Below, in pieces: positions 1-7,014 of a DNA stretch of 64,000 nt. Each line of letters starts with the position of its first letter. The stretch's first letter is position 1. A model generated the notes under the pieces. It did not search any database, was not told the DNA's origin, and worked only from the letters and a program-made list of their open reading frames with translations. Location of the stretch: IMG/VR virus record IMGVR_UViG_3300028558_000022, positions 1-64,000 of that record, one strand, 5' to 3'. Made by a program: the position numbers and the translations under genes. The DNA comes from a virus.

Positions 1-239
1 ATGATTAGTTTCCCGCGCTCCTCCGCCTTTCGCGCTACGCGGTCAAACTCAGTTTTGTACCACGCTACCTCAATCTCAGTCTGGGTACCGTACTCCCTCG
101 TGTATTCAAAGGAATCGATCACTGTCAGATGAGGGTTAACAACTTCTCCAATGAGATAGGCTTGAATTTCCAGCTTAGATTCGCGGGCCAGCCTCTTGAA
201 GTAATCCAATTGGCTCTTTTTGAGCCTTACCTTGTGCAT
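1..239 (-). CDS. JAB/MPN-like protein, N-terminal part (runs off window)
   Basis: The frame opens at ATG 239 and is still open at base 1, giving 79 residues of N-terminus. It begins MHKVRLKKSQLDYFKRLA and contains EIQAYLIGEVV followed by a stretch ending ERGKLI. The pattern of a helix, then a xYLIG strand, then a strand leading to KLI(I) resembles the start of JAB/MPN (Mov34-type) metallopeptidase domains, whose HxH zinc motif would lie outside the window. Such genes are common near phage tail modules. Assignment rests on fold pattern only; the catalytic part is not visible. Confidence 0.45.
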   Translation of the reverse strand, partial: MHKVRLKKSQLDYFKRLARESKLEIQAYLIGEVVNPHLTVIDSFEYTREYGTQTEIEVAWYKTEFDRVARKAEERGKLI

Positions 240-349
240 AGTCCGGCCCGCCTAATATCTACCCGGCTTTACGGGTAGGACCGCGCGATTAAGCGTCAAA
301 GTGTCCCTCGAAAGAGATGGATCGACGACGGCGGCCTTCGTTGAAAAGT

Positions 350-423
350 GCAAGTGGGTTGGATTCGAACCAACGACGCCCGACTCCTAATGTCGGTGCT
401 CTGCCGGGCTGAGCTACCACCTA
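350..423 (-). tRNA. tRNA with anticodon TAG (Leu codon CUA), short variable arm
   Basis: On the minus strand the acceptor TAGGTGG pairs with CCACTTG (two G-U pairs), the D stem is GCTC/GAGC, the anticodon stem CCGAC/GTCGG encloses ATTAGGA, and the T arm is GTTGG-TTCGAAT-CCAAC. The anticodon reads TAG. Leucine tRNAs normally have a long variable arm, but this one has only five bases (GCGTC), so the charged amino acid is uncertain. No CCA is encoded. Confidence 0.8.
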
Positions 424-434
424 CGTGTTGAAAA

Positions 435-509
435 TGGCTCCCCCGATAGGACTCGGACCTATAACCGCTCGGTTAACAGCCGAGTGCTCTGCCGTTGAGC
501 TACAGAGGA
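435..509 (-). tRNA. tRNA-Asn (GTT)
   Basis: Minus-strand cloverleaf: acceptor TCCTCTG pairs with CGGGGGA through U-G pairs, the anticodon loop is CTGTTAA (anticodon GTT), and the T arm is ATAGG-TCCGAGT-CCTAT. Discriminator G is followed by an encoded CCA. It lies 11 bp from the neighbouring tRNA, forming a small tRNA pair upstream of the JAB-like gene. Confidence 0.9.
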
Positions 510-513
510 GTGA

Positions 514-810
514 TTAAATCTTGTGCGAGGCGCCTTTGTTGTACTTCTCGACTCGTGCCAGCAAACGCAGGAAAGCATCGCGCAGTTCATTGAACTCAGC
601 GCGGTTCACGTCGAACGTGTTCTCTTCGTCCAACGGATCGGCGTCAGGGTCGAGCATATCGAGTACGGGAACGCTTCCCTGTTCGACTGCGGCGTCAAGA
701 TCGGCGGCGGACGGTTGCCCGGCTGCCTCATCGCGATCCGTACCGGCGAGATTCGCATTTGTGTTCCCAGCGGTTAAAGCCGGGTTCTGATTTTCATTGA
801 CTTCGCTCAT
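514..810 (-). CDS. small acidic hypothetical protein
   Basis: This encodes 98 residues starting MSEVNENQNPALTAG. The ATG at 810 is chosen over a longer frame because CTGGAGGAAAATG gives a strong ribosome binding site. The middle is acidic and disordered (LDMLDPDADPLDEENTFDV) and the C-terminal third is a likely helix (RAEFNELRDAFLRLLARVEKYN). No family recognised. A terminator-like hairpin (825-857) lies immediately upstream, so expression may depend on readthrough from the promoter at 1518-1546. Confidence 0.75.
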   Translation of the reverse strand: MSEVNENQNPALTAGNTNANLAGTDRDEAAGQPSAADLDAAVEQGSVPVLDMLDPDADPLDEENTFDVNRAEFNELRDAFLRLLARVEKYNKGASHKI

Positions 811-824
811 TTTCCTCCAGACGT

Positions 825-857
825 ACAAAAGCGCCACTGGTAAATTCACAGTGGCGC
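825..857 (-). terminator. Intrinsic terminator-like hairpin upstream of the acidic gene
   Basis: On the minus strand GCGCCAC pairs with GTGGCGC (7 bp, 13-base loop) and is followed by TTTTGT. It sits about 15 bp before the start of the 514-810 gene and after a long, nearly gene-free transcribed region, so it could end that transcript or act as an attenuator. Confidence 0.55.
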
Positions 858-1255
858 CATTCTTCGGAGCGGGTACGGCGCTCGCGCGTCGTAGGAGGAG
901 GCCCGCCCCGGATTTTCAATGACTTAAATGCCTTCCCCCATCTTGTAAATCCATTATAATATACGTGTCAATAGCATTTAGGGCCATTTTATCACGTATA
1001 TTATTGCATTTATTGGAGTTAAAAAAACTTTTGCTATTTTCGTTTTTCTTCAAGGCACACGAGGGCTTTCCTCCCGTCGAACTAACCCTTACCCCATTAG
1101 GGGATAACTGGTATCAAGGTAGTGTAGGTATACCCTTGATAGTTAAGGCTTTAAGGGTATAAACCCTATAGCTTAACCTAGTATTGACGTTGCCTATTGG
1201 CTGGCAGTAGCAGGAGTGCCCGTCTGAGTGGGTAATGACTTCCCCACGCGCTTTT
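858..1255. other. ORF-poor, AT-rich stretch with inverted repeats
   Basis: No convincing gene is seen apart from a 21-codon GTG frame (minus, 1194-1259) that overlaps the stop of the upstream 46-codon frame. Around 1090-1165 there are short inverted repeats (CCCCATTAGGGG; GGGTATACCC; TAAGGGTATAAACCCTATA). The stretch would be transcribed leftward from the promoter at 1518-1546. Confidence 0.4.
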
Positions 1256-1396
1256 TCACTCCCCGTTGGATGGGTGTTTTTGTTGTTCGACTTTGATTGA
1301 CCGGGACGTTTCGCCCTCGAAGTAATCTCCATTGCTGGAGCTGGGGATCGTTACCCCACCGTTGCCCGGAAAAACTGCGTTTACACCGCAGAACAT
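1256..1396 (-). CDS. possible 46-residue protein
   Basis: Minus-strand frame from ATG 1396 to TGA 1256. It encodes 46 residues starting MFCGVNAVFPGNGG and ending KHPSNGE. TAAGGG precedes the ATG as a possible ribosome binding site. It follows a 20-residue frame (1462-1400, MPRAFKCGAFEVDSS..., preceded by GAAGG) and its stop overlaps a GTG that opens a 21-residue frame, an arrangement typical of translational coupling. The product matches no family I know, and the region could equally be a non-coding RNA. Confidence 0.35.
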   Translation of the reverse strand: MFCGVNAVFPGNGGVTIPSSSNGDYFEGETSRSIKVEQQKHPSNGE

Positions 1397-1399
1397 CCC

Positions 1400-1462
1400 T
1401 TACGTTGCTTCTACCGCACTGCTGTCCACTTCAAAGGCCCCGCACTTGAAGGCACGGGGCAT
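1400..1462 (-). CDS. possible 20-residue leader peptide
   Basis: ATG 1462 to TAA 1400 on the minus strand, preceded by GAAGAAGGGT as a ribosome binding site. It is the first frame after the promoter at 1518-1546. Very short, so the call rests on position and the Shine-Dalgarno-like sequence only. Confidence 0.25.
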   Translation of the reverse strand: MPRAFKCGAFEVDSSAVEAT

Positions 1463-1517
1463 ACCCTTCTTCGTACATCCCAACAGGTGAGGGTCGAAAT
1501 GCACAAGAATCCCCTTC

Positions 1518-1546
1518 AGCATACCAAATCATTTACGATTTGTCAA
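1518..1546 (-). promoter_or_regulatory. Sigma70-like promoter, leftward, with upstream operator
   Basis: Minus strand: TTGACA (1546-1541), a 17-bp spacer and TATGCT (1523-1518), a near-consensus promoter. The palindromic operator at 1553-1570 sits just upstream of the -35. Predicted start is near 1511, so the transcript covers the ORF-poor region towards the acidic gene. Confidence 0.75.
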
Positions 1547-1552
1547 GGGGTT

Positions 1553-1570
1553 TTTGCCAATTTGTCAAAC
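1553..1570 (-). promoter_or_regulatory. Palindromic operator site
   Basis: Minus strand GTTTGACAAATTGGCAAA, one of twelve near-identical palindromes in the window (consensus GTTTGACAATTTGTCAAAC). It overlaps the end of the RNase H gene and precedes the leftward promoter at 1518-1546. Confidence 0.7.
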
Positions 1571-2008
1571 TTTTTTCTGATGTGCTTTTGATAGGTCGTC
1601 ACAGATAGTGTTCTTCTCGCGGGGAACACAGTCGAATGTGACGAATGCGCCTGTCCGCCTGATCTCTCGCAACAGTCCATCGCACATCTCGAACGTACTG
1701 TAGTACGCTTTGTCCTTTCGCGGCTTCCAATGCTTGTTCATCACTTGGATGACAAGGTTTGAATCTCCAAACACTTGTAGCGTCGTTGGCGATCCGTCCC
1801 TGTGCTTGCAGAAGCACGCCATTCCTTCGTACAGCCCGGCGAACTCCGCGCGGTTGTTAGTCATTCCTTCCCCGGTACCGATAACGCCGTGCCCGGTCTC
1901 GATTGGTTTCTCTTCTCCGTTCTTCAGAAGGACAAAGCCATAGGCCGCCGTCCCACCCGGATTCTTCGGCCCGCAAGAGCCATCAAAGTACAGTGTGTAT
2001 GTGTCCAT
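1565..2008 (-). CDS. rnhA: Ribonuclease HI
   Basis: The 147-residue protein has the RNase HI core that cleaves the RNA strand of RNA-DNA hybrids. Visible are YFDGSCGPKNPGG (first Asp), TNNRAEFAGL (Glu), VFGDSNLVIQVM (second Asp) and the C-terminal CDDLS (last Asp), the usual DEDD set, and the length matches the family. It would remove primers or R-loops during phage replication and lies back to back with the DNA polymerase gene. The promoter at 2018-2046 ends about 10 bp from the start codon, so the mRNA should have almost no leader. Confidence 0.95.
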   Translation of the reverse strand: MDTYTLYFDGSCGPKNPGGTAAYGFVLLKNGEEKPIETGHGVIGTGEGMTNNRAEFAGLYEGMACFCKHRDGSPTTLQVFGDSNLVIQVMNKHWKPRKDKAYYSTFEMCDGLLREIRRTGAFVTFDCVPREKNTICDDLSKAHQKKV

Positions 2009-2017
2009 TGTCAGATA

Positions 2018-2046
2018 ATCGTATCACATTTTCTGACATCTTACAA
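2018..2046 (-). promoter_or_regulatory. Promoter of the RNase H gene
   Basis: Minus strand TTGTAA, 17 bp, TACGAT. The -10 ends at 2018 and the ATG is at 2008, so transcription should start within a few bases of the start codon, with no room for a ribosome binding site. Confidence 0.6.
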
Positions 2047-2056
2047 GCGAAATCAC

Positions 2057-2085
2057 TTGACATTTATTCGCAATTCATGTACAGT
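2057..2085 (+). promoter_or_regulatory. Promoter of the DNA polymerase operon
   Basis: TTGACA, 17 bp, TACAGT. The leader of about 80 nt contains a 10-codon frame starting at the ATGATG near 2114 with GAGAGGG upstream; it ends before the polymerase TTG start. No copy of the palindromic operator is present here, unlike most promoters of this phage. Confidence 0.65.
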
Positions 2086-2171
2086 AGGGGAATCTACAGA
2101 GAGGGTCAGCTGCCATGATGTTCCGCGCGGGCGACCGGAGTAGTTAGCGTCACCGTTTCAGAAACCTACAT

Positions 2172-4910
2172 TTGTCAGAACAAGCTCCTGTCAAGCTGAG
2201 CGACCTAAAGCCGCCGCTCAATGTGACTCGCATTGAGTCTCCCGATCAATTCCCCATTCTCAAAGATTACTTCGACCGCAGTAAAGGCGTCGTCGGTTGG
2301 GATATCGAAACCAACCCGATCAAGGACTACTTTTACCGCCGCGTCCGTACCGTCCAGTTCGGCAATCAAGCTGAACAGTACGTCGTTGACATCCTGTCAC
2401 TCTGCGACGGCGATCCCGATCTCCTGTTCAGCTCACAAGGTTATTACGGGGCGAACGCGCACAAGGCGCCAAAGCTCGCGGAGTTCCTGTCAACTATTCG
2501 GCCAATCCTTACGACCAAAGACTTTCTGAAAGTCGGCGTCAATCTCTCGTTCGAGTACATGAGCTTCTACTGGCTGTTCGGCCAGCGCACGTTCAATTTC
2601 TTCGATTGCTCAATGGTCGAAAAGTGCATCTGGGCCGGGGCGCACTCGATGAAGGACTACGGCTACTACTCGATGGAAGAGATGATGCAGCGGTATTTCA
2701 ACATCTCCATCGACAAAAGTCTTCAGGAGTCATTCACGCTCGATCAGCCGCTCAGCGACGATCAAGTTGCATACGCCGCACTCGATACCCGCTTTCCGAT
2801 GGCACTGATGGCGGCCCAGAAGCTCATCCTTCAGGGATGGACAGCGAAGAAGCTCATCGCGTCCGGCTCACAGGCTGCCAACATCCTGAAGAACATCGAT
2901 CCCATCGTCACCGGGGACAACCTTACCGAGATCGCACAGATTGAGAACGACGCAATCGGATCGTTCCAAGACATGCACGTTCACGGCGAGCGTGTTGACT
3001 CCCCGCGCTGGCTTGAGCGCATCGCGAAAAAGAAAGAGGAGTTCAAAGCTCTCATCAAGGATGAGCTGGACCCAATCTTCCTGCCAATTGTCGGAAGCAA
3101 GCTCAACATGCCGACTGAAGAGCAGATCGAGAAGGCGAAAGAGGCGTGGAAAGTTTACAACATCATCCTCGATGCGGAGCTGAAGCTCAAGGCAGAAGCC
3201 CGTGCCGCTACAAAGGCCGGAGATGAGATAGCCGCCGCAGAAGCGAACATTAAGCTGTCGCAACACGAACAAGCACGCAAGGCGAAGAAGGAAGAGCTGA
3301 AGGCCATCGCCTCTGAAATGGGCAAGCGCCGGACGAAGATCAAGAACCTTGCCGAGAAGTGCGAAGGCGACGCCCTTATCAACTACGGCTCAGACACTCA
3401 GCTCTTGGCTGTGCTCAGTGAGATGAAGGGCCTCAAGCACGTCAAGAACCTCGAAGACGAGACTCTCGAAAAGTACGAACACTTCCTTGTCATGAAAGCG
3501 ATCCGCAAGTATCACGGCCTCGCGAAGGAAATCGGCACGTATGGCGACCAGTGGGCAATGCAATGGGTCACCAAGCCGTGCAAGGAAGAGGGATGGCTAC
3601 ACCCCGGCGACGGTCGCCTTCACTGCGTATTCAATCAGTACGACGCCGAAACGGGCCGGTCGAGTTCCGAGAAACCAAACGGGCAGAACCTTCCGCAGGA
3701 CAAAGAGGTCCGCTCGTGCTTCATTGCTGATCCGCCGAACGAGAACATCCGTATTAGTAAGTGCTGCCATGCGGACACGATCACGGTCCCCGATATCGAC
3801 GGGCCGGACTACTACCGTTGTACCGCGTGCGATGGCAACCGCTCTTTTGCTGAGACATACGCCGAAGAGTACGTCATCATCACCGCCGATATGTCCGGCG
3901 CCGAGCTTCGCATCATCGCAGAGCTGGCACACGATCCGGTCTGGATCAGTGCCTTCGGTCGTGGCGAAGACGTTCACTCGGTAGGTACCGAACTCTTGTA
4001 CGGCGAGCGATGGGCAAAGCTCGCATACAACGGACAAGAGATCAAGGACAAAAAAACTGGCGAGATGAAGCCGTACTGGTGCGAATACTACAAGCTCCAT
4101 ACGGAAGAGACCATCAAAAAGAACCCCAAGGCCAAGCTCGGCGATCCGATGCGCCAAAAGTGCGAGTGTCCCGAGCATAAAGAGATGAGGGACGCCAACA
4201 AGTCAACGAACTTCCTGCTGGCATACGGCGGCGGTCCTTACACACTGGCAGCTCGCATCAAGAAATCCCGTGAAGAGGCTACGAAGCTCATGGCCTTGCA
4301 CGAGATCAAGTTCCCGAAGATTTGGGCCTATCTCGACGAGTCCGGGCGCCGGGCGAAGATGTTCAAGAAATCGTTCGATATGTTCGGGCGTCGTCGTCTG
4401 TTCCCTGAGCCAACATGGGACCGCGCCAAAGAAAAGGCGATGGAGGATCGAGAGGAGAAGCTCCGTCTCGAAGAGGATGAGGCGAAGCGCAACGTTGAGA
4501 CGTTCATGACGCTCAACAAGCGCAAGCCGGACAAGGACGAGCTTTGGCTCCTAACTCACAGGCTGCCGACAAAGAACGAAGTCAGCAACGCGTTCCAAGC
4601 CCTTCACGGGACCATCGAACGCCAAGGTAAGAATCACGCGATTCAAGGAACGAACGCATCCATCGCCAAGCTCGCAATGGGCGCCGGGTTCGACAAGGAC
4701 GGCAAGCCGTATCTCTGGCACACACTTCCCCAGTATCGCGCGAAGCTCGTCAAGTTCGTACATGACGAGTTGGTCGTACAGGCTCCGAAGCACTTCGCAA
4801 AGATCGTTGTTGACCTCATCGGCGACGCGTTCAAGCGAGCGGCGGCCACAAAGATGACCAAAGTAGTAATGGAGTTCGATGCCAATGTCGCAACCTACTG
4901 GAAAAAGTAA
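2172..4910 (+). CDS. DNA polymerase I family (family A) with 3'-5' exonuclease
   Basis: The 912-residue replicative polymerase. The N-terminal exonuclease shows DIET near residue 44, the Asn-containing GVNLSFEYMSF segment and YAALDTRF. A charged helical insertion (about 290-400) precedes the polymerase domain: motif A is ADMSGAELR near 573 (usual family form DYSxIELR), motif B KSTNFLLAYGGG near 676, motif C VHDELV near 863. A Cys4-like insertion (CCH...CTAC, about 531-553) just before motif A and a second Cys cluster (KCECPEH) are unusual. The start is TTG without a clear ribosome binding site, and no 5' nuclease domain is present. Confidence 0.95.
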   Translation: MSEQAPVKLSDLKPPLNVTRIESPDQFPILKDYFDRSKGVVGWDIETNPIKDYFYRRVRTVQFGNQAEQYVVDILSLCDGDPDLLFSSQGYYGANAHKAPKLAEFLSTIRPILTTKDFLKVGVNLSFEYMSFYWLFGQRTFNFFDCSMVEKCIWAGAHSMKDYGYYSMEEMMQRYFNISIDKSLQESFTLDQPLSDDQVAYAALDTRFPMALMAAQKLILQGWTAKKLIASGSQAANILKNIDPIVTGDNLTEIAQIENDAIGSFQDMHVHGERVDSPRWLERIAKKKEEFKALIKDELDPIFLPIVGSKLNMPTEEQIEKAKEAWKVYNIILDAELKLKAEARAATKAGDEIAAAEANIKLSQHEQARKAKKEELKAIASEMGKRRTKIKNLAEKCEGDALINYGSDTQLLAVLSEMKGLKHVKNLEDETLEKYEHFLVMKAIRKYHGLAKEIGTYGDQWAMQWVTKPCKEEGWLHPGDGRLHCVFNQYDAETGRSSSEKPNGQNLPQDKEVRSCFIADPPNENIRISKCCHADTITVPDIDGPDYYRCTACDGNRSFAETYAEEYVIITADMSGAELRIIAELAHDPVWISAFGRGEDVHSVGTELLYGERWAKLAYNGQEIKDKKTGEMKPYWCEYYKLHTEETIKKNPKAKLGDPMRQKCECPEHKEMRDANKSTNFLLAYGGGPYTLAARIKKSREEATKLMALHEIKFPKIWAYLDESGRRAKMFKKSFDMFGRRRLFPEPTWDRAKEKAMEDREEKLRLEEDEAKRNVETFMTLNKRKPDKDELWLLTHRLPTKNEVSNAFQALHGTIERQGKNHAIQGTNASIAKLAMGAGFDKDGKPYLWHTLPQYRAKLVKFVHDELVVQAPKHFAKIVVDLIGDAFKRAAATKMTKVVMEFDANVATYWKK

Positions 4911-5322
4911 GATCACAACGTTCACGGACCGTGAGAAGGTCTTCGCCATCGACCCGTTCGGCTACAGGCTGCACGTAGTAGTTTCAGAAAACACTCGCCA
5001 GTCTTTTGAGTTGCGCCGGGACGTTCTGAAAACTCACTTGAATCCCAAGTCGAACATGGTCGCTCTGACCTTTACGATGTCGGGATCAATGGACATCTGG
5101 GTCTTCTACCCAGAACAAGCCAATGTCGGCACGACAGCGCACGAGATCGTTCACGTCGTATCGTTCCTGATGCGCGAGATTGGCGCCGAGTTCGAGGAAG
5201 AGATTTGGGCCTACTACATCGACGGCCTGACGCAATCGGTGTCGGAGTTCATTCACGAACCGTGGGAATGGTTACGAGTCAAGAAACGGAGGAAAACGAA
5301 TGGCATACAATCTGGAAGGTGA
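4879..5322 (+). CDS. HEIVH zinc metallopeptidase-like protein
   Basis: A 147-residue protein with TTAHEIVHVVSFLM (HExxH zinc motif) followed about 20 residues later by EEEIWAYYID, which could supply the third ligand. No membrane segment or signal peptide is seen, so it is probably cytoplasmic. It overlaps the end of the polymerase gene by 32 bp, with GGAG 4 bp before the ATG, so it is translationally coupled to it. Small phage metallopeptidases with this HExxH...E arrangement are common, but their substrates are unknown. A second ATG six bases downstream is an alternative start. Confidence 0.7.
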   Translation: MPMSQPTGKSKITTFTDREKVFAIDPFGYRLHVVVSENTRQSFELRRDVLKTHLNPKSNMVALTFTMSGSMDIWVFYPEQANVGTTAHEIVHVVSFLMREIGAEFEEEIWAYYIDGLTQSVSEFIHEPWEWLRVKKRRKTNGIQSGR

Positions 5323-5611
5323 GTTCTACCTCATCGTCAAACGCAGTAGGACATGGAATCAACTAGCGGCCCGCTTGACTGGGAAGTCCCCTTCCCTTGA
5401 GGTCGGAGAGGTCGCGATCAAGCTGAAGGTGTCCGTCCCTGAGACGCTCTTCACAAAGCCTCAGCTCAAGGCGACGGTCATTATCCCGGAAAGCGCAGTC
5501 AGCGCCCCGGTGATCGACGCTACTGTGATCGACAACGTTCAGGAAATCCTTAGTCAACAGACAGGGATGCAAGTGACCGTTGCGGTCGTCGAGCCAACCA
5601 AGGCCGAGTAA
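5300..5611 (+). CDS. hypothetical protein
   Basis: 103 residues, MAYNLEGEFYLIVKRSRTWNQ..., with a good ribosome binding site (CGGAGGAAAACGAATG). The N-terminus looks beta-rich and the C-terminal half is Val/Ile/Ala-rich (IDATVIDNVQEILSQQ). It overlaps the metallopeptidase gene by 23 bp. No family recognised. Confidence 0.8.
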   Translation: MAYNLEGEFYLIVKRSRTWNQLAARLTGKSPSLEVGEVAIKLKVSVPETLFTKPQLKATVIIPESAVSAPVIDATVIDNVQEILSQQTGMQVTVAVVEPTKAE

Positions 5612-5612
5612 T

Positions 5613-5630
5613 GTTTGACAAATTGTCAAG
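5613..5630 (+). promoter_or_regulatory. Palindromic operator site
   Basis: GTTTGACAAATTGTCAAG, ten bases upstream of the -35 of the promoter at 5640-5668, the same arrangement as at 1553. Confidence 0.75.
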
Positions 5631-5639
5631 GATTACCCC

Positions 5640-5668
5640 TTGACAAATCGCGAATAATTAGGTAAACT
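5640..5668 (+). promoter_or_regulatory. Sigma70-like promoter
   Basis: TTGACA, 17 bp, TAAACT, about 20 bp before the ATG at 5689. Likely drives the 5689 gene, the tRNAs and the tmRNA downstream. Confidence 0.75.
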
Positions 5669-5688
5669 GGTTTCACAGTTGAGGACGA

Positions 5689-6009
5689 ATGGCACTAAAG
5701 CGAGTAGATGAAAAGTTTGTTGTGGGCGAATGGCTCAGCTATGAAGACAAAGGTTACATTTCGGTCACTGCCACAACCCGCAAATATCTTGTCAAAAGTC
5801 GCAAGGATCAATCTGTTCTCGGATACGTCAAGTTCTTTGCCCAATGGCGGCAATATGTGTTTCACCCTCTCAACTGCATTCTTAACAAAGACTGTTTGAG
5901 AGAAATCGCTGAGTTCTGTATCGAGGTTACGACCGCGAACAGGATGAAGCGGCTACCGTTTCCGGCTTCGGAACAAAAGCCGGTGGTGGAGGCGGTCACT
6001 TCCGAGTGA
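5689..6009 (+). CDS. hypothetical protein, first gene of an operator-controlled unit
   Basis: 106 residues with many aromatic and basic residues (TTRKYLVKSRKDQSVLGYVKFFAQWRQYVFH) and a disordered tail. No ribosome binding site stronger than GAGGA. Being the first gene behind an operator-promoter pair it is a candidate regulator, but no DNA-binding motif is clear. It is followed 14 bp later by a tRNA. Confidence 0.75.
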   Translation: MALKRVDEKFVVGEWLSYEDKGYISVTATTRKYLVKSRKDQSVLGYVKFFAQWRQYVFHPLNCILNKDCLREIAEFCIEVTTANRMKRLPFPASEQKPVVEAVTSE

Positions 6010-6022
6010 CGCCCTATTGTGC

Positions 6023-6096
6023 CGGGGAGTACCTCAGTTGGATAGAGGACCGGGCTATCTGCCCGGAAGTCGGTGGTTCGAGTCCACTCTGCCCGG
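6023..6096 (+). tRNA. tRNA, anticodon loop reads ATC (Asp codon GAU)
   Basis: Cloverleaf: acceptor CGGGGAG pairs with CTGCCCG with one G-G mismatch and is extended by TGC/GCA outside, D stem CCTC/GAGG, anticodon stem CCGGG/CCCGG around CTATCTG, T arm GGTGG-TTCGAGT-CCACT. The anticodon would be ATC, with an unusual A34 and a pyrimidine at 37. Bacterial Asp tRNAs use GTC, so the identity is uncertain and the tRNA may be non-standard. Confidence 0.65.
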
Positions 6097-6122
6097 CATC
6101 AAGTTGAGAGGAGAAAAAGTCA

Positions 6123-6377
6123 ATGAACATTCCGTTCTTTAGCAAGTTGTTTGCAAAGGTCAAGGCCAGCATTACGGCTGCCGAAGGCTCCGCGTTCGTC
6201 AAGATCGCAGAGGCCGAAGCGAAGGGTCTCGAAGCCAAGGGCCGTATTGTGGCAATCGACGCCGCGAACAAGGCCAAGACCGAGCTGGTCGCCTTCTACG
6301 AGAAGGAAGCCTCACGCGTTCACGCCGAGGCCGACAAGATCAAGGCAGACTTCGACGCGATTCTCGCGAAGCTGTAA
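6123..6377 (+). CDS. small alanine/lysine-rich helical protein
   Basis: 84 residues with a strong ribosome binding site (GAGAGGAGAAAAAGTCAATG). Nearly all of it should form one long helix (EAEAKGLEAKGRIVAIDAANKAKTE in heptad-like order), suggesting a coiled coil. It lies between a tRNA and the tmRNA. No family recognised. Confidence 0.8.
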   Translation: MNIPFFSKLFAKVKASITAAEGSAFVKIAEAEAKGLEAKGRIVAIDAANKAKTELVAFYEKEASRVHAEADKIKADFDAILAKL

Positions 6378-6503
6378 TCGCATTACGCCCCACGCGCAAC
6401 TTACCAATTACGCTGCACTGCCACTCGTGAAACGCGTGTAACGGTGGGAGGGCCGGTTTGATACCGGGGTGAGGCACCTTAACATTTCTCGGAGATCACT
6501 CAA
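6378..6503. other. Intergenic stretch, one hairpin, no gene seen
   Basis: CCGGT-TTGAT-ACCGG near 6453-6467 forms a short hairpin without a T run. Nothing else is supported. Confidence 0.3.
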
Positions 6504-6614
6504 ATGATCGTAGTCCTTCTCGTCATGTGGTTACTGGGATACGGCGCTGCAATTGACGCCGCGTTCCATGCACACACTTTGCTCTTCATCCTTGGATTGA
6601 TCTTTCTCGGATAG
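6504..6614 (+). CDS. 36-residue membrane peptide
   Basis: ATG 6504 to TAG 6614 with GGAGA eight bases upstream. The peptide is two hydrophobic stretches (IVVLLVMWLLGYG and HTLLFILGLIFLG) joined by a short polar turn, so probably a small hairpin in the inner membrane. It ends where the tmRNA acceptor piece begins. No family recognised. Confidence 0.6.
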   Translation: MIVVLLVMWLLGYGAAIDAAFHAHTLLFILGLIFLG

Positions 6615-7014
6615 AGCGCCAAGAACGCACGTAAACTCGCATTTCGGACATGGGTTCGATTCCCATCCGGTCCACCAGAGAGGGTAGTAGACTCGGGCTG
6701 GGTAATGTCACAACATTGGTCCTAGAGCAATACGACTGAGCTTGTGTACTACCTTCTCTTGTGGGCCGGTCACGGTTTCGACGGAATAAGGGCGTGCAAG
6801 TAGCCGACTACTTTAACAGCGGAAAACAACAACTGCCGAAACTCTCGTCAGTAAGCGTAGCGCAAAGGTGATCCCGTTCGTGAGCCGCAAGGTTCGCGCG
6901 TTGGTTCCACAGACCGCGATGCTGTTGGCAGCTTAGGCTGCCGGGGGTTCGTCCCGAATCCTAGCAACAGAAGTTCTCACCGCGAAAGCACTGAGGACGG
7001 CGGGACTTTTTATG
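6615..7014 (+). ncRNA. ssrA: Circularly permuted (two-piece) tmRNA
   Basis: The 3' acceptor half is encoded first: ATTTCGGAC, T arm ATGGG-TTCGATT-CCCAT, then CCGGTCC-A-CCA ending at 6677. The coding half starts at 6763 with GGGCCGG...GGTTTCGACGG, the classic tmRNA 5' end. GGGCCGG pairs with CCGGTCC over 7 bp, and CGTGC (coding half) pairs with GCACG (acceptor half) as helix P2. Between them, 6677-6759 folds into a 13-bp stem (AGAGAGGGTAGTA/TACTACCTTCTCT) that would be cut out. The tag most likely ends MLLAA with its TAG (6934-6936) in the hairpin GGCAGC-TTAG-GCTGCC; a GCG resume codon at 6898 gives ALVPQTAMLLAA. The 3' end near 7014 is inferred from a GC stem followed by TTTTT. Confidence 0.88.

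Noticed and set aside
1100-1500. IS200/IS605-type TnpB remnant with guide RNA
   Set aside because: No TnpB zinc motif or RuvC residues in any frame; only a generic GC hairpin suggested it.
2233-4949. Several long frames on both strands inside the polymerase gene
   Set aside because: Shadows of the polymerase reading frame, without start signals.
6820-6855. Reading AENNNCRNSRQ as the tmRNA tag
   Set aside because: It ends in no LAA and its stop is not in the expected P5 loop, while another frame ends LLAA inside the hairpin.
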